Shown here: one piece after another, positions 1-6,836 of the stretch
Layout of the letters: each line of letters starts with the position of its first letter
How positions within the stretch are numbered: position 1 is the first letter of the stretch
Source of the DNA: Trachipleistophora hominis
Lineage: Eukaryota; Microsporidia; Pleistophoridae
Direction of reading: 5' to 3'
NCBI GenBank assembly: GCA_000316135.1
Contig: JH993863.1
Span: forward strand, 3,676 to 17,516
DNA length: 13,841 nt
The notes under the pieces: generated by a model
What the model was told of the DNA's origin: nothing
Databases searched by the model: none
Seen by the model: the letters and a program-made list of their open reading frames with translations, nothing else
Translations under genes and position numbers: made by a program

Positions 1-1610
1 TTCAATCCAATGCCAGTCCATCACGTGTTACAACAAACGATCACTCCCCTATAAAACATAAAAATTCTCCAAAAAACATTACAAAGCATAACACACCAAT
101 CATTCCACAGAACGACATGCACGACAAGTTGCAAATACAAAGCATAGAAGCCCTAGAAAGCATAAAACAGCTCCTCCTCCAGAAATGCAACCAATGCGCA
201 CACACACTGCCCTCGTTTGCATCGTTACGTGAGCACTACAAAGAAGTGCATGCACTCGTTCTGTGCATGCTATGCCAGACCAACAAGAAATTGTTCAGCA
301 GTGAATACGAAACGTTTGCACCACGTGAATTGGCGGTCCATAAACGATACGGTGACAGGAGCGTAGGTTTTAGAGGGCACGTGTACTGCCCGTTCTGCAA
401 GGAGTACTGTTATGATGAGAGGGGAGCGCATAAACACGCGATCAAGCACCACTTTCTGTGCACGTTGTGCGATGCCAACGGGCTGCGCAACCGTTTCTAC
501 AGGGACAGCAAGGACCTGCAGATGCACTCGCATAATTTGCACTACACGTGTTTTCTGTGCAGGAACAATTTGTATTTTTATAGGGGAGAGGTTGTTGTGC
601 ACCTTGAAGAGGTGCATGGGATAAGGAAGCGTATGGAGGAGATAGCGGTTAAGAGGGATGATACGGCGTATTTTGATCCTTATGTGGAGAGGAATGTAGG
701 AAAGGGGAGTGGTGAGAGTAGTAGAGGTAAGGGTCGGGGGAGTAGTGACTGGGGTAGTAGTGATAGGGCGAGCAGGGGGATTAATAATGTTAGGGGTAAT
801 GACGGGAGTAGTGATAGGACGAGCAGGGGGATTAATAATGTTAGGGGTAATGAAAGGAGTAGTGATAGTAGGAGTAACCCTAAGAATAACAATATTAACA
901 ATGCTGACCCTATTACTGCCCCTACTACTAATATCACTACAACCAACAATGCCAATGTCAATAACAATGATGCTGCTGATAAGAACCTTAGGAAAAGAAA
1001 CGTACAGAGGGGTAATAAAAACGCGGGCAGTAAATTTAATTCGTATTTCTACGAAAGTACGGATGGTAAGAAAATAAATTTAGAATTCGTAGAACATAAC
1101 ACTAAGAATAAAGTAAAGAAGGAAGAAATAAACAAAATAGAGAATGAAGTAGCGTTTCCATCGTTTGGAGTGGACGGACCGGCCGACAAGACGTGCAGCG
1201 GCCCAGAATACCTCAGTCTAAACATCATAAGAAACGAAAAGATGAAGGAGAGTAGGAAAATGCAATCAATACAGAAAATAGTAAAGGGTGCGAAGAGCGG
1301 GGAGGTGTACAACATGGTAAGAGAGTACGAGCACGGCAGGATGAGCATAAGAGAGTGTTATGATGGCATGTGTATGCTGGTGAGCAATAGAGAGGCCTTT
1401 AAAGTGCTGGATACGTTGATTAAGACGGGATTGATGGAGAGGGAGGAGAGAAAGGCGTTTGAACAGATTAAGAGAGAGTGCGAGTTTCCGTGTTATAAGA
1501 GGGATGAGGACAAGAACGGCAGAATTGCAGCAGCTGGGAAGGATAGGGATGTTAAAATGAAGTTTATGGTGCTTAATTTGAAGGGAGGCAAGAAGAAAAA
1601 CGGTAATTAG
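1..1610 (+). CDS. HEL2: Hel2/ZNF598-type zinc-finger E3 ligase, 5' partial
   Basis: Family role: Hel2/ZNF598 recognises collided ribosomes and ubiquitinates 40S proteins in the cytoplasm. Seen, numbering from the ATG at 117: five Cys/His fingers in the family's spacing (C24/C27/H40/H45; C50/C53/H75; C91/C94/H105/H111; C115/C118/H137/H142; C145/C148/H162/H167). The family-typical GD and FRGH-x-x-C segment lies between fingers 2 and 3. Next come a Ser/Arg/Gly/Asn-rich disordered stretch (about 195-300), an FPSFG motif (347-351) and a charged helical C-terminal region (about 376-455), both like the ZNF598 C-terminus. The N-terminal RING that defines the ligase is not in the window. The frame is open upstream of 117 to the left edge, adding 38 polar residues, so the ATG at 117 is probably internal and the RING probably lies off-window. 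Alternative: a RING-less homologue starting at 117. Confidence 0.85.
   Translation, partial: QSNASPSRVTTNDHSPIKHKNSPKNITKHNTPIIPQNDMHDKLQIQSIEALESIKQLLLQKCNQCAHTLPSFASLREHYKEVHALVLCMLCQTNKKLFSSEYETFAPRELAVHKRYGDRSVGFRGHVYCPFCKEYCYDERGAHKHAIKHHFLCTLCDANGLRNRFYRDSKDLQMHSHNLHYTCFLCRNNLYFYRGEVVVHLEEVHGIRKRMEEIAVKRDDTAYFDPYVERNVGKGSGESSRGKGRGSSDWGSSDRASRGINNVRGNDGSSDRTSRGINNVRGNERSSDSRSNPKNNNINNADPITAPTTNITTTNNANVNNNDAADKNLRKRNVQRGNKNAGSKFNSYFYESTDGKKINLEFVEHNTKNKVKKEEINKIENEVAFPSFGVDGPADKTCSGPEYLSLNIIRNEKMKESRKMQSIQKIVKGAKSGEVYNMVREYEHGRMSIRECYDGMCMLVSNREAFKVLDTLIKTGLMEREERKAFEQIKRECEFPCYKRDEDKNGRIAAAGKDRDVKMKFMVLNLKGGKKKNGN
753..854 (+). repeat. In-frame 51-bp tandem duplication in the Hel2-like gene
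   Basis: Two adjacent 51-bp units encode near-identical 17-residue segments (residues 213-229 and 230-246 from the ATG at 117) of the type GSSDR(A/T)SRGINNVRGN. A degraded third start (RSSDS) follows. The units differ at only a few bases, indicating a recent duplication inside the disordered linker. Confidence 0.9.
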
Positions 1611-1620
1611 AGGGAATAAG

Positions 1621-1893
1621 ACGAGTATCACGTAAGAAGAGTATTGATTGGTAATACTTAGGATGATACGTACGAGTATTACGTAGGAAGAGCATTGATT
1701 ATTCGTATAGCAGCGCACAAGAAGGCGTAATACCTTAACGCGTATAGTAACACGTGCAGTATCACGTGAAAAGGATGCGTATGACATTGCACAAGAGGGC
1801 GTACGAAGAGCAACACTGTAACACGTACTTTAATGCGTATAATAACACGTACAGTATTACGTAAGAATAGTGTATTATAAGGATGTGTCATTG
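1621..1893. repeat. Diverged direct repeats downstream of the Hel2-like gene
   Basis: Copy A1 (1621-1649) and copy A2 (1672-1700) share ACGAGTAT(C/T)ACGTA with the following AGAAGAG/GGAAGAG-(T/C)ATTGATT, at a 51-base period. A second pair starts with GCACAAGA(A/G)GGCGTA (about 1715 and about 1787). Each copy then carries GCGTATA(G/A)TAACACGT(G/A)CAGTAT(C/T)ACGT. The second copy of this pair is longer because of an insertion. These look like old segmental duplications. Confidence 0.7.
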
Positions 1894-2292
1894 ATCGTAG
1901 AACAGTATCTAAACAGTATCCCTGTCATAGTTACACTCTATCCTATTTTACAATCTCTTATCATAACTACCCTTTATAGTGCACTAAAGAATGTTTTATA
2001 ACGTTTTCTAAGATTTTACTACTCTAGCAATCGTAGATTAGTAATGCTACGTAAGAAGAACGTAAAAGAGAACGTAGTGTTCCTTATGATTGGTAATAAA
2101 GATTTATATTTTTGTATTAACGGTTATTAAAGGATACGTTCTATGCTATGCATATTTTACTCTCTTTCATTATTACCGTTCATTTTAATTTCCTTAATTA
2201 ACGTTCTTTATAAAGAGAATTATAAAATTATTTTTTATTTTTTTATTACTACATAGGAAGAAATTCTATCATTAAAGGTTATTCTTATTTTT

Positions 2293-2327
2293 AATAATAA
2301 TAATAATTATTATTATTATTATTATTA
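2293..2327. repeat. AAT/ATT microsatellite, self-complementary
   Basis: A run of AAT units changes directly into ATT units, so the two halves can pair as a hairpin or cruciform. Confidence 0.9.
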
Positions 2328-2335
2328 GTAATAGT

Positions 2336-2379
2336 TCTTTATTGATGATATTAGTAGTATGTCTTTATTGATGATATTA
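2336..2379. repeat. 18-bp direct repeat, 26-bp period
   Basis: TCTTTATTGATGATATTA occurs at 2336-2353 and again, identically, at 2362-2379, separated by 8 bases. It abuts the TTAACCC-rich array. Confidence 0.85.
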
Positions 2380-2520
2380 ACCCTAGAGATTAACCCTCTA
2401 ACCCTGTTATTAACCCTTAACCAAGAAGTTAACCCTAACTAAGAGATTAACCCTAACTAAGAAATTAATCCTCTAACTCTACCTTAACCCTTTAACCACC
2501 TATTCTCTAACCTTTACTCT
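2377..2520. repeat. Degenerate TTAACCC/CTAACC-rich array upstream of NDK
   Basis: About a dozen variants of TTAACCCT, CTAACCCT, TTAATCCT and CTAACCTT occur in one orientation within 144 bases. The clearest unit is TTAACCCTAACTAAGAGA, repeated at an 18-base period around 2432-2467. It resembles an interstitial telomere-like tract but is far too degenerate to be a working telomere. It could also be amplified CCC-type promoter elements, because the NDK start carries an ACCCTT motif. Confidence 0.75.
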
Positions 2521-2570
2521 CTAACCTTTGCTCTTAAACTGTAACATTTCCCTTAATCAACCATTTAAAA

Positions 2571-2590
2571 AAATTTGGTAGTTACCCTTC
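2571..2590 (+). promoter_or_regulatory. AAATTT plus CCC start-proximal signals of NDK
   Basis: AAATTT lies at 2571-2576 and ACCCTT at 2584-2589, so the CCC ends three bases before the ATG. AAATTT-like and CCC-like motifs immediately upstream of start codons have been described for microsporidian genes. The match supports this start and implies a very short 5' UTR. Confidence 0.55.
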
Positions 2591-3040
2591 ATGGAACAAT
2601 CACTCGTTCTTCTCAAGCCTGATGCAATAAAAAGGCGCCTCATAGGCACCATCATCGCAAAATACGAGCAGAAGGGCCTCTACATCCACAAACTAAAGCT
2701 GCTCAAACCATCACGCGAACTGGTACGTGAACACTACGCAGAGCACAAGAACAAGCCGTTCTTCACCAAAGTAGTGGACTATTTGAGTGCTAGCGCAGTA
2801 GTTGCAATGGTTGTGGCGGGTGATAACGCTGTAGCCGTTGTTCGTAAGCTTAACGGTGTTACCAATCCAGTGGATGCTGAGCTTGGAAGTATTAGAGGTG
2901 ATTACGGGATGTGTGTGGGCAGGAATGTTGTGCATGGCAGTGAAAGTGTGGAGGCTGCTAGACGGGAAATTGGATTGTGGTTTGGTGAGGATGATGGGGA
3001 TGTTGATACTTTTGATGCTGCGGTTGTTTATGAAGATTAG
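2591..3040 (+). CDS. NDK1: Nucleoside diphosphate kinase
   Basis: Transfers the gamma-phosphate between nucleoside tri- and diphosphates through a phosphohistidine, balancing NTP and dNTP pools in the cytosol. The 149-residue length is normal for the family. Every expected active-site residue is present at a constant offset of three from human NM23 numbering: K9, Y49, F57, R85, T91, R102, N112 and catalytic H115 in the NVVHGS(E)S signature. The conserved N-terminal LLKPDA and the later ETNPVD-like and GSIRGDY blocks (about 90-105) are also present. The C-terminus ends in an acidic stretch slightly different from the usual WIYE tail. The first ATG, directly after the CCC signal, matches the family N-terminus. 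It lies on the same strand as the Hel2-like gene but about 1 kb away, so it is an independent transcription unit. Confidence 0.97.
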   Translation: MEQSLVLLKPDAIKRRLIGTIIAKYEQKGLYIHKLKLLKPSRELVREHYAEHKNKPFFTKVVDYLSASAVVAMVVAGDNAVAVVRKLNGVTNPVDAELGSIRGDYGMCVGRNVVHGSESVEAARREIGLWFGEDDGDVDTFDAAVVYED

Positions 3041-3080
3041 GTTGGAAGGGGGTGTAGGAGGTAGTAGGGATGTAGGAGGT

Positions 3081-3200
3081 GATAGGGATGGTGGTGTAGG
3101 ACGTGGTAGGAATGGTGGTGTATGGCGTGATAGGAATGGTGGTGTAGGACGTGATAGGAATGGTGGTGTAGGACGTGATAGGAATGGTGGTGTATGGCGT
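3081..3200 (+). repeat. 24-bp minisatellite after NDK, five units
   Basis: Five contiguous 24-base units (3081-3104, 3105-3128, 3129-3152, 3153-3176, 3177-3200) have the form GATAGGAATGGTGGTGTAGGACGT with one to four changes. The third and fourth are identical. Degenerate G-rich copies extend left to about 3051. The array stays open in the +1 frame relative to NDK, reading as a GGVGRDRN octapeptide. A small frame there (ATG at 3030, stop ending 3230, 66 residues) overlaps the NDK stop; it is not called as a gene. Confidence 0.9.
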
Positions 3201-3203
3201 AAT

Positions 3204-3286
3204 CCTTTAGGACGTGATTATAACACGTGATCCTTTAGGACGGATCATAACACGTGATCCCTTAGGACGTGATTATAACACGTGAT
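3204..3286 (+). repeat. 27-28-bp tandem repeat with CACGTG, three units
   Basis: Units at 3204-3231, 3232-3258 and 3259-3286 share CC(T/C)TTAGGACG and ATAACACGTGAT. Each ends with the CACGTG palindrome. The array directly continues the 24-bp minisatellite; the shared GGACGTGAT segment suggests one grew out of the other. Confidence 0.88.
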
Positions 3287-3945
3287 TATAGTAATTGTTA
3301 ACCAATCGTGTAATGATTTGTGAACGATTAAAAATACGTTTAACGAGTCGTGTATTGTACATAAAAATCTTTTATCATCGTACGTGTTACTGAAAGAATG
3401 TTCTACTTAACGTTGGTGTAATAATTTTAACTATGATTATTTTATTAAGGAGAGTTATTCAACGTTACGATACGATGGTAACATTCAGTAGTACGTATGA
3501 ATGGGATTGCTTATAAATTATTGATGAAACAGGGATTGTACGTCCATATGAATATTTTTATGATATGTTGTTTATTTGCGCATTCTCTTATTCATCCTCG
3601 AACTATAATCATGCTCGTATCTCTAAAGGTTGTCTCAATTAGTGAACCGCGATATTTTTGTAAAAATAACATATAAATGCTTAAATACTAAGCAATGAAT
3701 TTATGCATAAACATAGGTTGCATTGCACTTTGCTCTTCTTATGCTGCGTAGAGGTGCTCTGGTGTGGAGGGAGTGTTTAACCGCTGTATGGCAGACTAAG
3801 AGATCGTATTTATAATCTAGGAGCACTCCTTAGTGTTTATTCTATACTTGATGATGAGCTCTTGATCACCAATCCTATGTAACGCCTACGATTGAATTAG
3901 CTGAAAGGAAGAGGTGCCGTTAAGGAGTTTATCATCGTACACCGC
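3287..3945. other. Convergent spacer between NDK and the 510-residue gene
   Basis: About 660 bases without a recognisable gene. The left part (to about 3660) is plain AT-rich sequence. A perfect hairpin, TGCTTA/TAAGCA with a 5-base loop, lies at 3678-3694. The stretch about 3720-3940 is visibly GC-richer and more foldable than its surroundings, including a 6-bp long-range pair GTGCTC (3754-3759) with GAGCAC (3821-3826). It may be an RNA gene or the 3' UTR of the minus-strand gene, but matches no RNA family I can recognise. Confidence 0.5.
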
Positions 3946-5478
3946 TCACATGTTGATGATCTCCTTGATTGCTTTTTCATCAAACGTAGATTTGAGCTGC
4001 TCTATGAAATTATCGCTGTCCTTAGTCTTGGTAACAACCACCTTCTTCTCTTTAGGCTCATCCTTGGCAATCTTAAAATTAATCGGTGCAACAGAACGCT
4101 CACTCACCACCTCCTTTGGCCTATCATTCTCCACCCCAACCTTTCTTCTCTTCAAGAGCAGCTGCTCTTCACTTTCACTCTCCTCATTTTCAATTAGTTT
4201 CTTCGCATCAACGAGCGTGAAGTGCTGGCTCTTTGATTTAGTACACGGTGCAAAGATGAACTGCTCCTTAAAGTACGTGATGCATAGATTATCGTTTTTA
4301 AGTTGGAAGTGATTCTCTGACACTTCGTAGATGCATGCCTGGTGTATTTGATTGGTCTCTTCTGTCTCCATGGATGAGTCACTCTCAATGTGGAATGATA
4401 CGGTGTGTGAATTGCGGTGCGATTTGGTGTGATGTGTTTGTAAGTTAGATGGTTCTGGTGTATCTGGGAAATGGTGGTTGAAGGGGGATGATGGTGGTTG
4501 ATATTTGCGTTCGAAGAGATCTATGGGCATGTTTTGGTCACTTTGATATTGTAAAGGCGGTGGTATTGTAGAGTCTCGTGGATATGGATCAGAAGGACCG
4601 CGTTGATACTGGTCGGGAGGTCCGCGTTGATACGGATCAGGAGGACCGCGTTGGTACGGATCAGGGGGGCCGCGTTGATACGGATCGGGAGACGCATCTT
4701 TTTGACGAGGATCAGGAAGAGGTGTTCGCTGTCTCGGATCTGCAAAAGAACCCGCATTCCCTCGTACAACTGAATCTGTCACGTGTGTAAAAGTACCAGT
4801 CTCAGGATTACCGTTTGCCTTTCCTGTATAAGACGCCATGCTGAGCTCAGCAGCATATGCCGGCTGTCTGTTATAGAAATTTTCTGTAACTAAGGGATTA
4901 CCATTCATACTGGACGTGTCCATTCCTTCGTGACTCCTCTTTGAGCCATTGGCCAATTTGCCCTGGCCCTGCTTCTTTCCATTCATGCTTGCAAAGAAAC
5001 TTGCACTGTCTGCCGCCCTAGCACCCCCGTCATCCCTAGGTGCTTCCTTCTGTTCAGTCTTAGCCCCAACAAACGAAAAGTTAAATGGTGAATAAGGCGC
5101 CGGCTTATCGTTTGCAGAGTCCTTCATTGTTCCCTTGCTGTCTCCATCCACCTTGTTGCTGCCAAAGAAATCTACTTTTGTGTGTTTAAACGCAGCCATT
5201 CTCTCCATCTTTTTATCTATGCTAATATCAGCCTTATGTCCCTTCACCGTAATATCATCAGCTGCAATCCCCATTGAATAGTATAAACGTGCTCGATAGA
5301 AATACACCACCCTATTCTTAACGAGTACACCATTGCTGTTCAGCTCTTTCCTATTGACCGGTTTAAGTTCAAGATTGAGCAGTTTATCGTCCGATAATCC
5401 TACCAGTAAGTCCGGCTCAGTGCGTAGTCTAAGAATGCGTAAAGTGTTGATTGAAAGAAAGAACGGTAAAACGAACAT
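3946..5478 (-). CDS. Hypothetical low-complexity protein with octapeptide repeat
   Basis: Function not recognised. The 510-residue frame starts at an ATG 17 bases from a perfect palindrome. Seen: a hydrophobic N-terminus (about 2-18) that could be a weak signal sequence; a Lys/Asp-mixed, probably folded part (about 20-105); a disordered Asn/Gly/Ser/Pro region (about 110-380) with five octapeptide units near 264-303; and a predicted folded segment (about 382-424) with C399 and C412 flanking TYFKEQFIFAP and a QHF. That segment vaguely resembles one beta-trefoil (ricin-B-like) repeat. LKRRKV at about 442-447 looks like a nuclear localisation signal, and the C-terminus is a Lys/Glu helix. The trefoil and nuclear readings conflict, so location is open. 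It is divergent from the ASH2-like gene across 1.36 kb. Confidence 0.75.
   Translation of the reverse strand: MFVLPFFLSINTLRILRLRTEPDLLVGLSDDKLLNLELKPVNRKELNSNGVLVKNRVVYFYRARLYYSMGIAADDITVKGHKADISIDKKMERMAAFKHTKVDFFGSNKVDGDSKGTMKDSANDKPAPYSPFNFSFVGAKTEQKEAPRDDGGARAADSASFFASMNGKKQGQGKLANGSKRSHEGMDTSSMNGNPLVTENFYNRQPAYAAELSMASYTGKANGNPETGTFTHVTDSVVRGNAGSFADPRQRTPLPDPRQKDASPDPYQRGPPDPYQRGPPDPYQRGPPDQYQRGPSDPYPRDSTIPPPLQYQSDQNMPIDLFERKYQPPSSPFNHHFPDTPEPSNLQTHHTKSHRNSHTVSFHIESDSSMETEETNQIHQACIYEVSENHFQLKNDNLCITYFKEQFIFAPCTKSKSQHFTLVDAKKLIENEESESEEQLLLKRRKVGVENDRPKEVVSERSVAPINFKIAKDEPKEKKVVVTKTKDSDNFIEQLKSTFDEKAIKEIINM
4570..4689 (-). repeat. 24-bp tandem repeat encoding PDPYQRGP, five units
   Basis: Five in-frame 24-base units encode PDPYQRGP (three identical), PDQYQRGP and a degenerate SDPYPRDS, residues 264-303 of the 510-residue protein. 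Related PDPRQ copies lie just before them. Confidence 0.92.
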
Positions 5479-5495
5479 TCTGTACGATGATAGGG

Positions 5496-5507
5496 CGCTT
5501 TAAAGCG
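5496..5507. promoter_or_regulatory. Perfect 12-bp palindrome upstream of the 510-residue gene
   Basis: CGCTTTAAAGCG equals its own reverse complement. It is 17 bases upstream of the minus-strand ATG, with a GCCC step (CCC-like) between it and the start. The position suits a dimeric regulator or core-promoter role. No binding protein can be named. Confidence 0.45.
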
Positions 5508-5618
5508 TTTTGAGTGTGTGAACTGTTCTGAAACGTATGTGTTTTATTAATGTGATTGTTTAGAAGAAATAAGCACTATCATACGTATGTTTACAAGAAA
5601 TGATTATTTTCATTGGTA

Positions 5619-5715
5619 GTTTATAACCATTTATTAAGAACAGGATGTCCTTATCATTGTTTATAACCATTTTTTAAGAATAGAGTGCTTATACCAGTGT
5701 TTATAACCATTTATT
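5619..5715. repeat. 40-bp tandem repeat, about 2.5 units
   Basis: GTTTATAACCATTTATTAAG-type segments start at 5619, 5659 and 5699, an exact 40-base period. The TTTATAACCATT core is invariant and the remainder is more diverged. Confidence 0.85.
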
Positions 5716-5730
5716 ACACCTAATCATGTA

Positions 5731-5838
5731 GTTATACATTCAATTTAGTTATACATTCAATATGGTCATACATTCAATATAGTTATACATTCAATATAGT
5801 TATACATTCAATACAGTTATACATTCAATGGTTATACA
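5731..5838. repeat. 17-bp tandem repeat, six units
   Basis: Units beginning at 5731, 5748, 5765, 5782, 5799 and 5816 have the form GTTATACATTCAATATA with one or two changes. A truncated GTTATACAC closes the array. Confidence 0.93.
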
Positions 5839-6680
5839 CCTACCTAATACTCTTGTATAACCATTCTAGTACAAATACAACGACATTAATATCGTAGTAA
5901 TTAATTAATTTAGAAGGGCCCTTAAAACATGTTTAATTATCCTTACATAAACAATTAAATAGAAAAGTTCTAGAATAGAACAAAGAGTGCATTCAATCTG
6001 TTGTATTAATCATTACAATAATAATCAAATACAGCTCATTACTACCATCCATAATAATTCATAGATAATCCTATAAATGATCACTGGAGCATATGCTAAG
6101 AGAATGGAATAAGAACGTAATTTATAGGATGATCTTTATATAATACGTTGTTTAGTAAAAATGAACAGCATAGTGTTATTATAAACTACGATGGTACTAC
6201 GTACATTTAAATAAGGTTATAAATGATCTTTAGATCATTATTTTAACATAAACATTGAATTTAACGTACACTGCAGTTGAAATAATTACGTTTAAAGGCT
6301 TTTAAACGCAGTAACACTTATGATAGATTTGTTTTACAATGTTTTGCATTTATTGATCAAAAATTATTGTTTATCAGTTTTATAAGACTGGTATAAGAAA
6401 AGGAATGATAATCAATATTACATAGAACGTACATTCTATGGTAAGGTTAAGAAAAGGTTTTCTTACAACAATACCCCTCTGCTTTATCTATCAGTATCTT
6501 TAATATAATGGATTCTTTTATAGACACTCCTTGACAAAATGGAAATGATTCTTTTACGTGAGAATGATTAAGAATAGAAACGCTTCTATGATATAATACG
6601 TATATGAACGTAGAAGAGGAGGTAATTGGTTGTAAATTCTAGTATTTCGTACTTATCTCACTGTATAAGATCATATCTTT

Positions 6681-6738
6681 AGTATGGGATAATCTCCTCA
6701 GTATGGGATCACCTCCCACAGCATGAGATAATCTCCTT
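6681..6738. repeat. 19-20-bp tandem repeat upstream of the ASH2-like gene
   Basis: Three units (6681-6699, 6700-6719, 6720-6738) follow AG(T/C)ATG(G/A)GAT(A/C)A(T/C)CTCC. They end about 100 bases before the ATG at 6837 and could be upstream regulatory sites or a simple minisatellite. Confidence 0.85.
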
Positions 6739-6782
6739 AGTCTCAATAGAGAGTTCTGCTTTAACGTACAACCTACAAATCC

Positions 6783-6814
6783 TATAAAATATTCATTTTG
6801 ATATTCTATAACCC
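6783..6814 (+). promoter_or_regulatory. TATA-like and CCC signals of the ASH2-like gene
   Basis: TATAAAAT lies at 6783-6790 and CTATAACCCT covers about 6806-6815, with CCC at 6812-6814, 22 bases before the ATG at 6837. The placement is consistent with short-leader microsporidian promoters. Confidence 0.4.
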
Positions 6815-6836
6815 TCTGCAATTAGAGCAACATAAA

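Larger units (their letters stand above)
1611..2570. other. AT-rich spacer between the Hel2-like and NDK genes
   Basis: About 960 bases with no convincing gene. Antisense open frames at 1266-1787 and 1679-1891 have no recognisable domain and follow the repeats. The spacer is organised as diverged repeats (1621-1893), an unstructured AT-rich middle (about 1900-2290), an AAT/ATT microsatellite (2293-2327), an 18-base direct repeat (2336-2353 and 2362-2379) and a TTAACCC-rich array (2377-2520) just upstream of NDK. No tRNA or other RNA gene was recognised. Confidence 0.7.
5508..6780. other. Long divergent AT-rich spacer
   Basis: No gene is seen between two divergently transcribed genes. It holds three unrelated tandem arrays (5619-5715, 5731-5838, 6681-6738) and two inverted repeats: AATGATCT/AGATCATT at 6222-6239 with a 2-base centre, and CGTTTAAA/TTTAAACG at 6289-6308 with a 4-base loop. 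The rest is AT-rich without recognisable RNA genes. Confidence 0.65.

Noticed and set aside
680..967. Leu-rich antisense frame in the Hel2-like linker
   Set aside because: It arises from AGT/GGT-rich codons on the coding strand and has no independent support.
3751..3830. tRNA gene
   Set aside because: A 6-bp end stem and about tRNA length are present, but there is no A14-type D-loop, no TTCRA T-loop and no 5-bp T-stem.
3914..4312. Ser/Leu-rich plus-strand frame opposite the 510-residue gene
   Set aside because: It lies inside the C-terminal coding region of the minus gene, with no domain, no promoter and a typical antisense composition.
5731..5838. CRISPR-like array
   Set aside because: Units are contiguous at 17 bases with no spacers, and the surroundings are eukaryotic.
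6639..6821. Minus-strand 60-codon frame before the ASH2-like gene
   Set aside because: Its body is the 19-20-base repeat read in frame, it has no recognisable domain, and it occupies the ASH2-like promoter.
6798..6836. TTG-initiated N-terminal extension of the ASH2-like protein
   Set aside because: Non-ATG start in a eukaryote-type gene. The first ATG at 6837 lies behind TATA and CCC signals, and the extra 13 residues contain the CCC motif.
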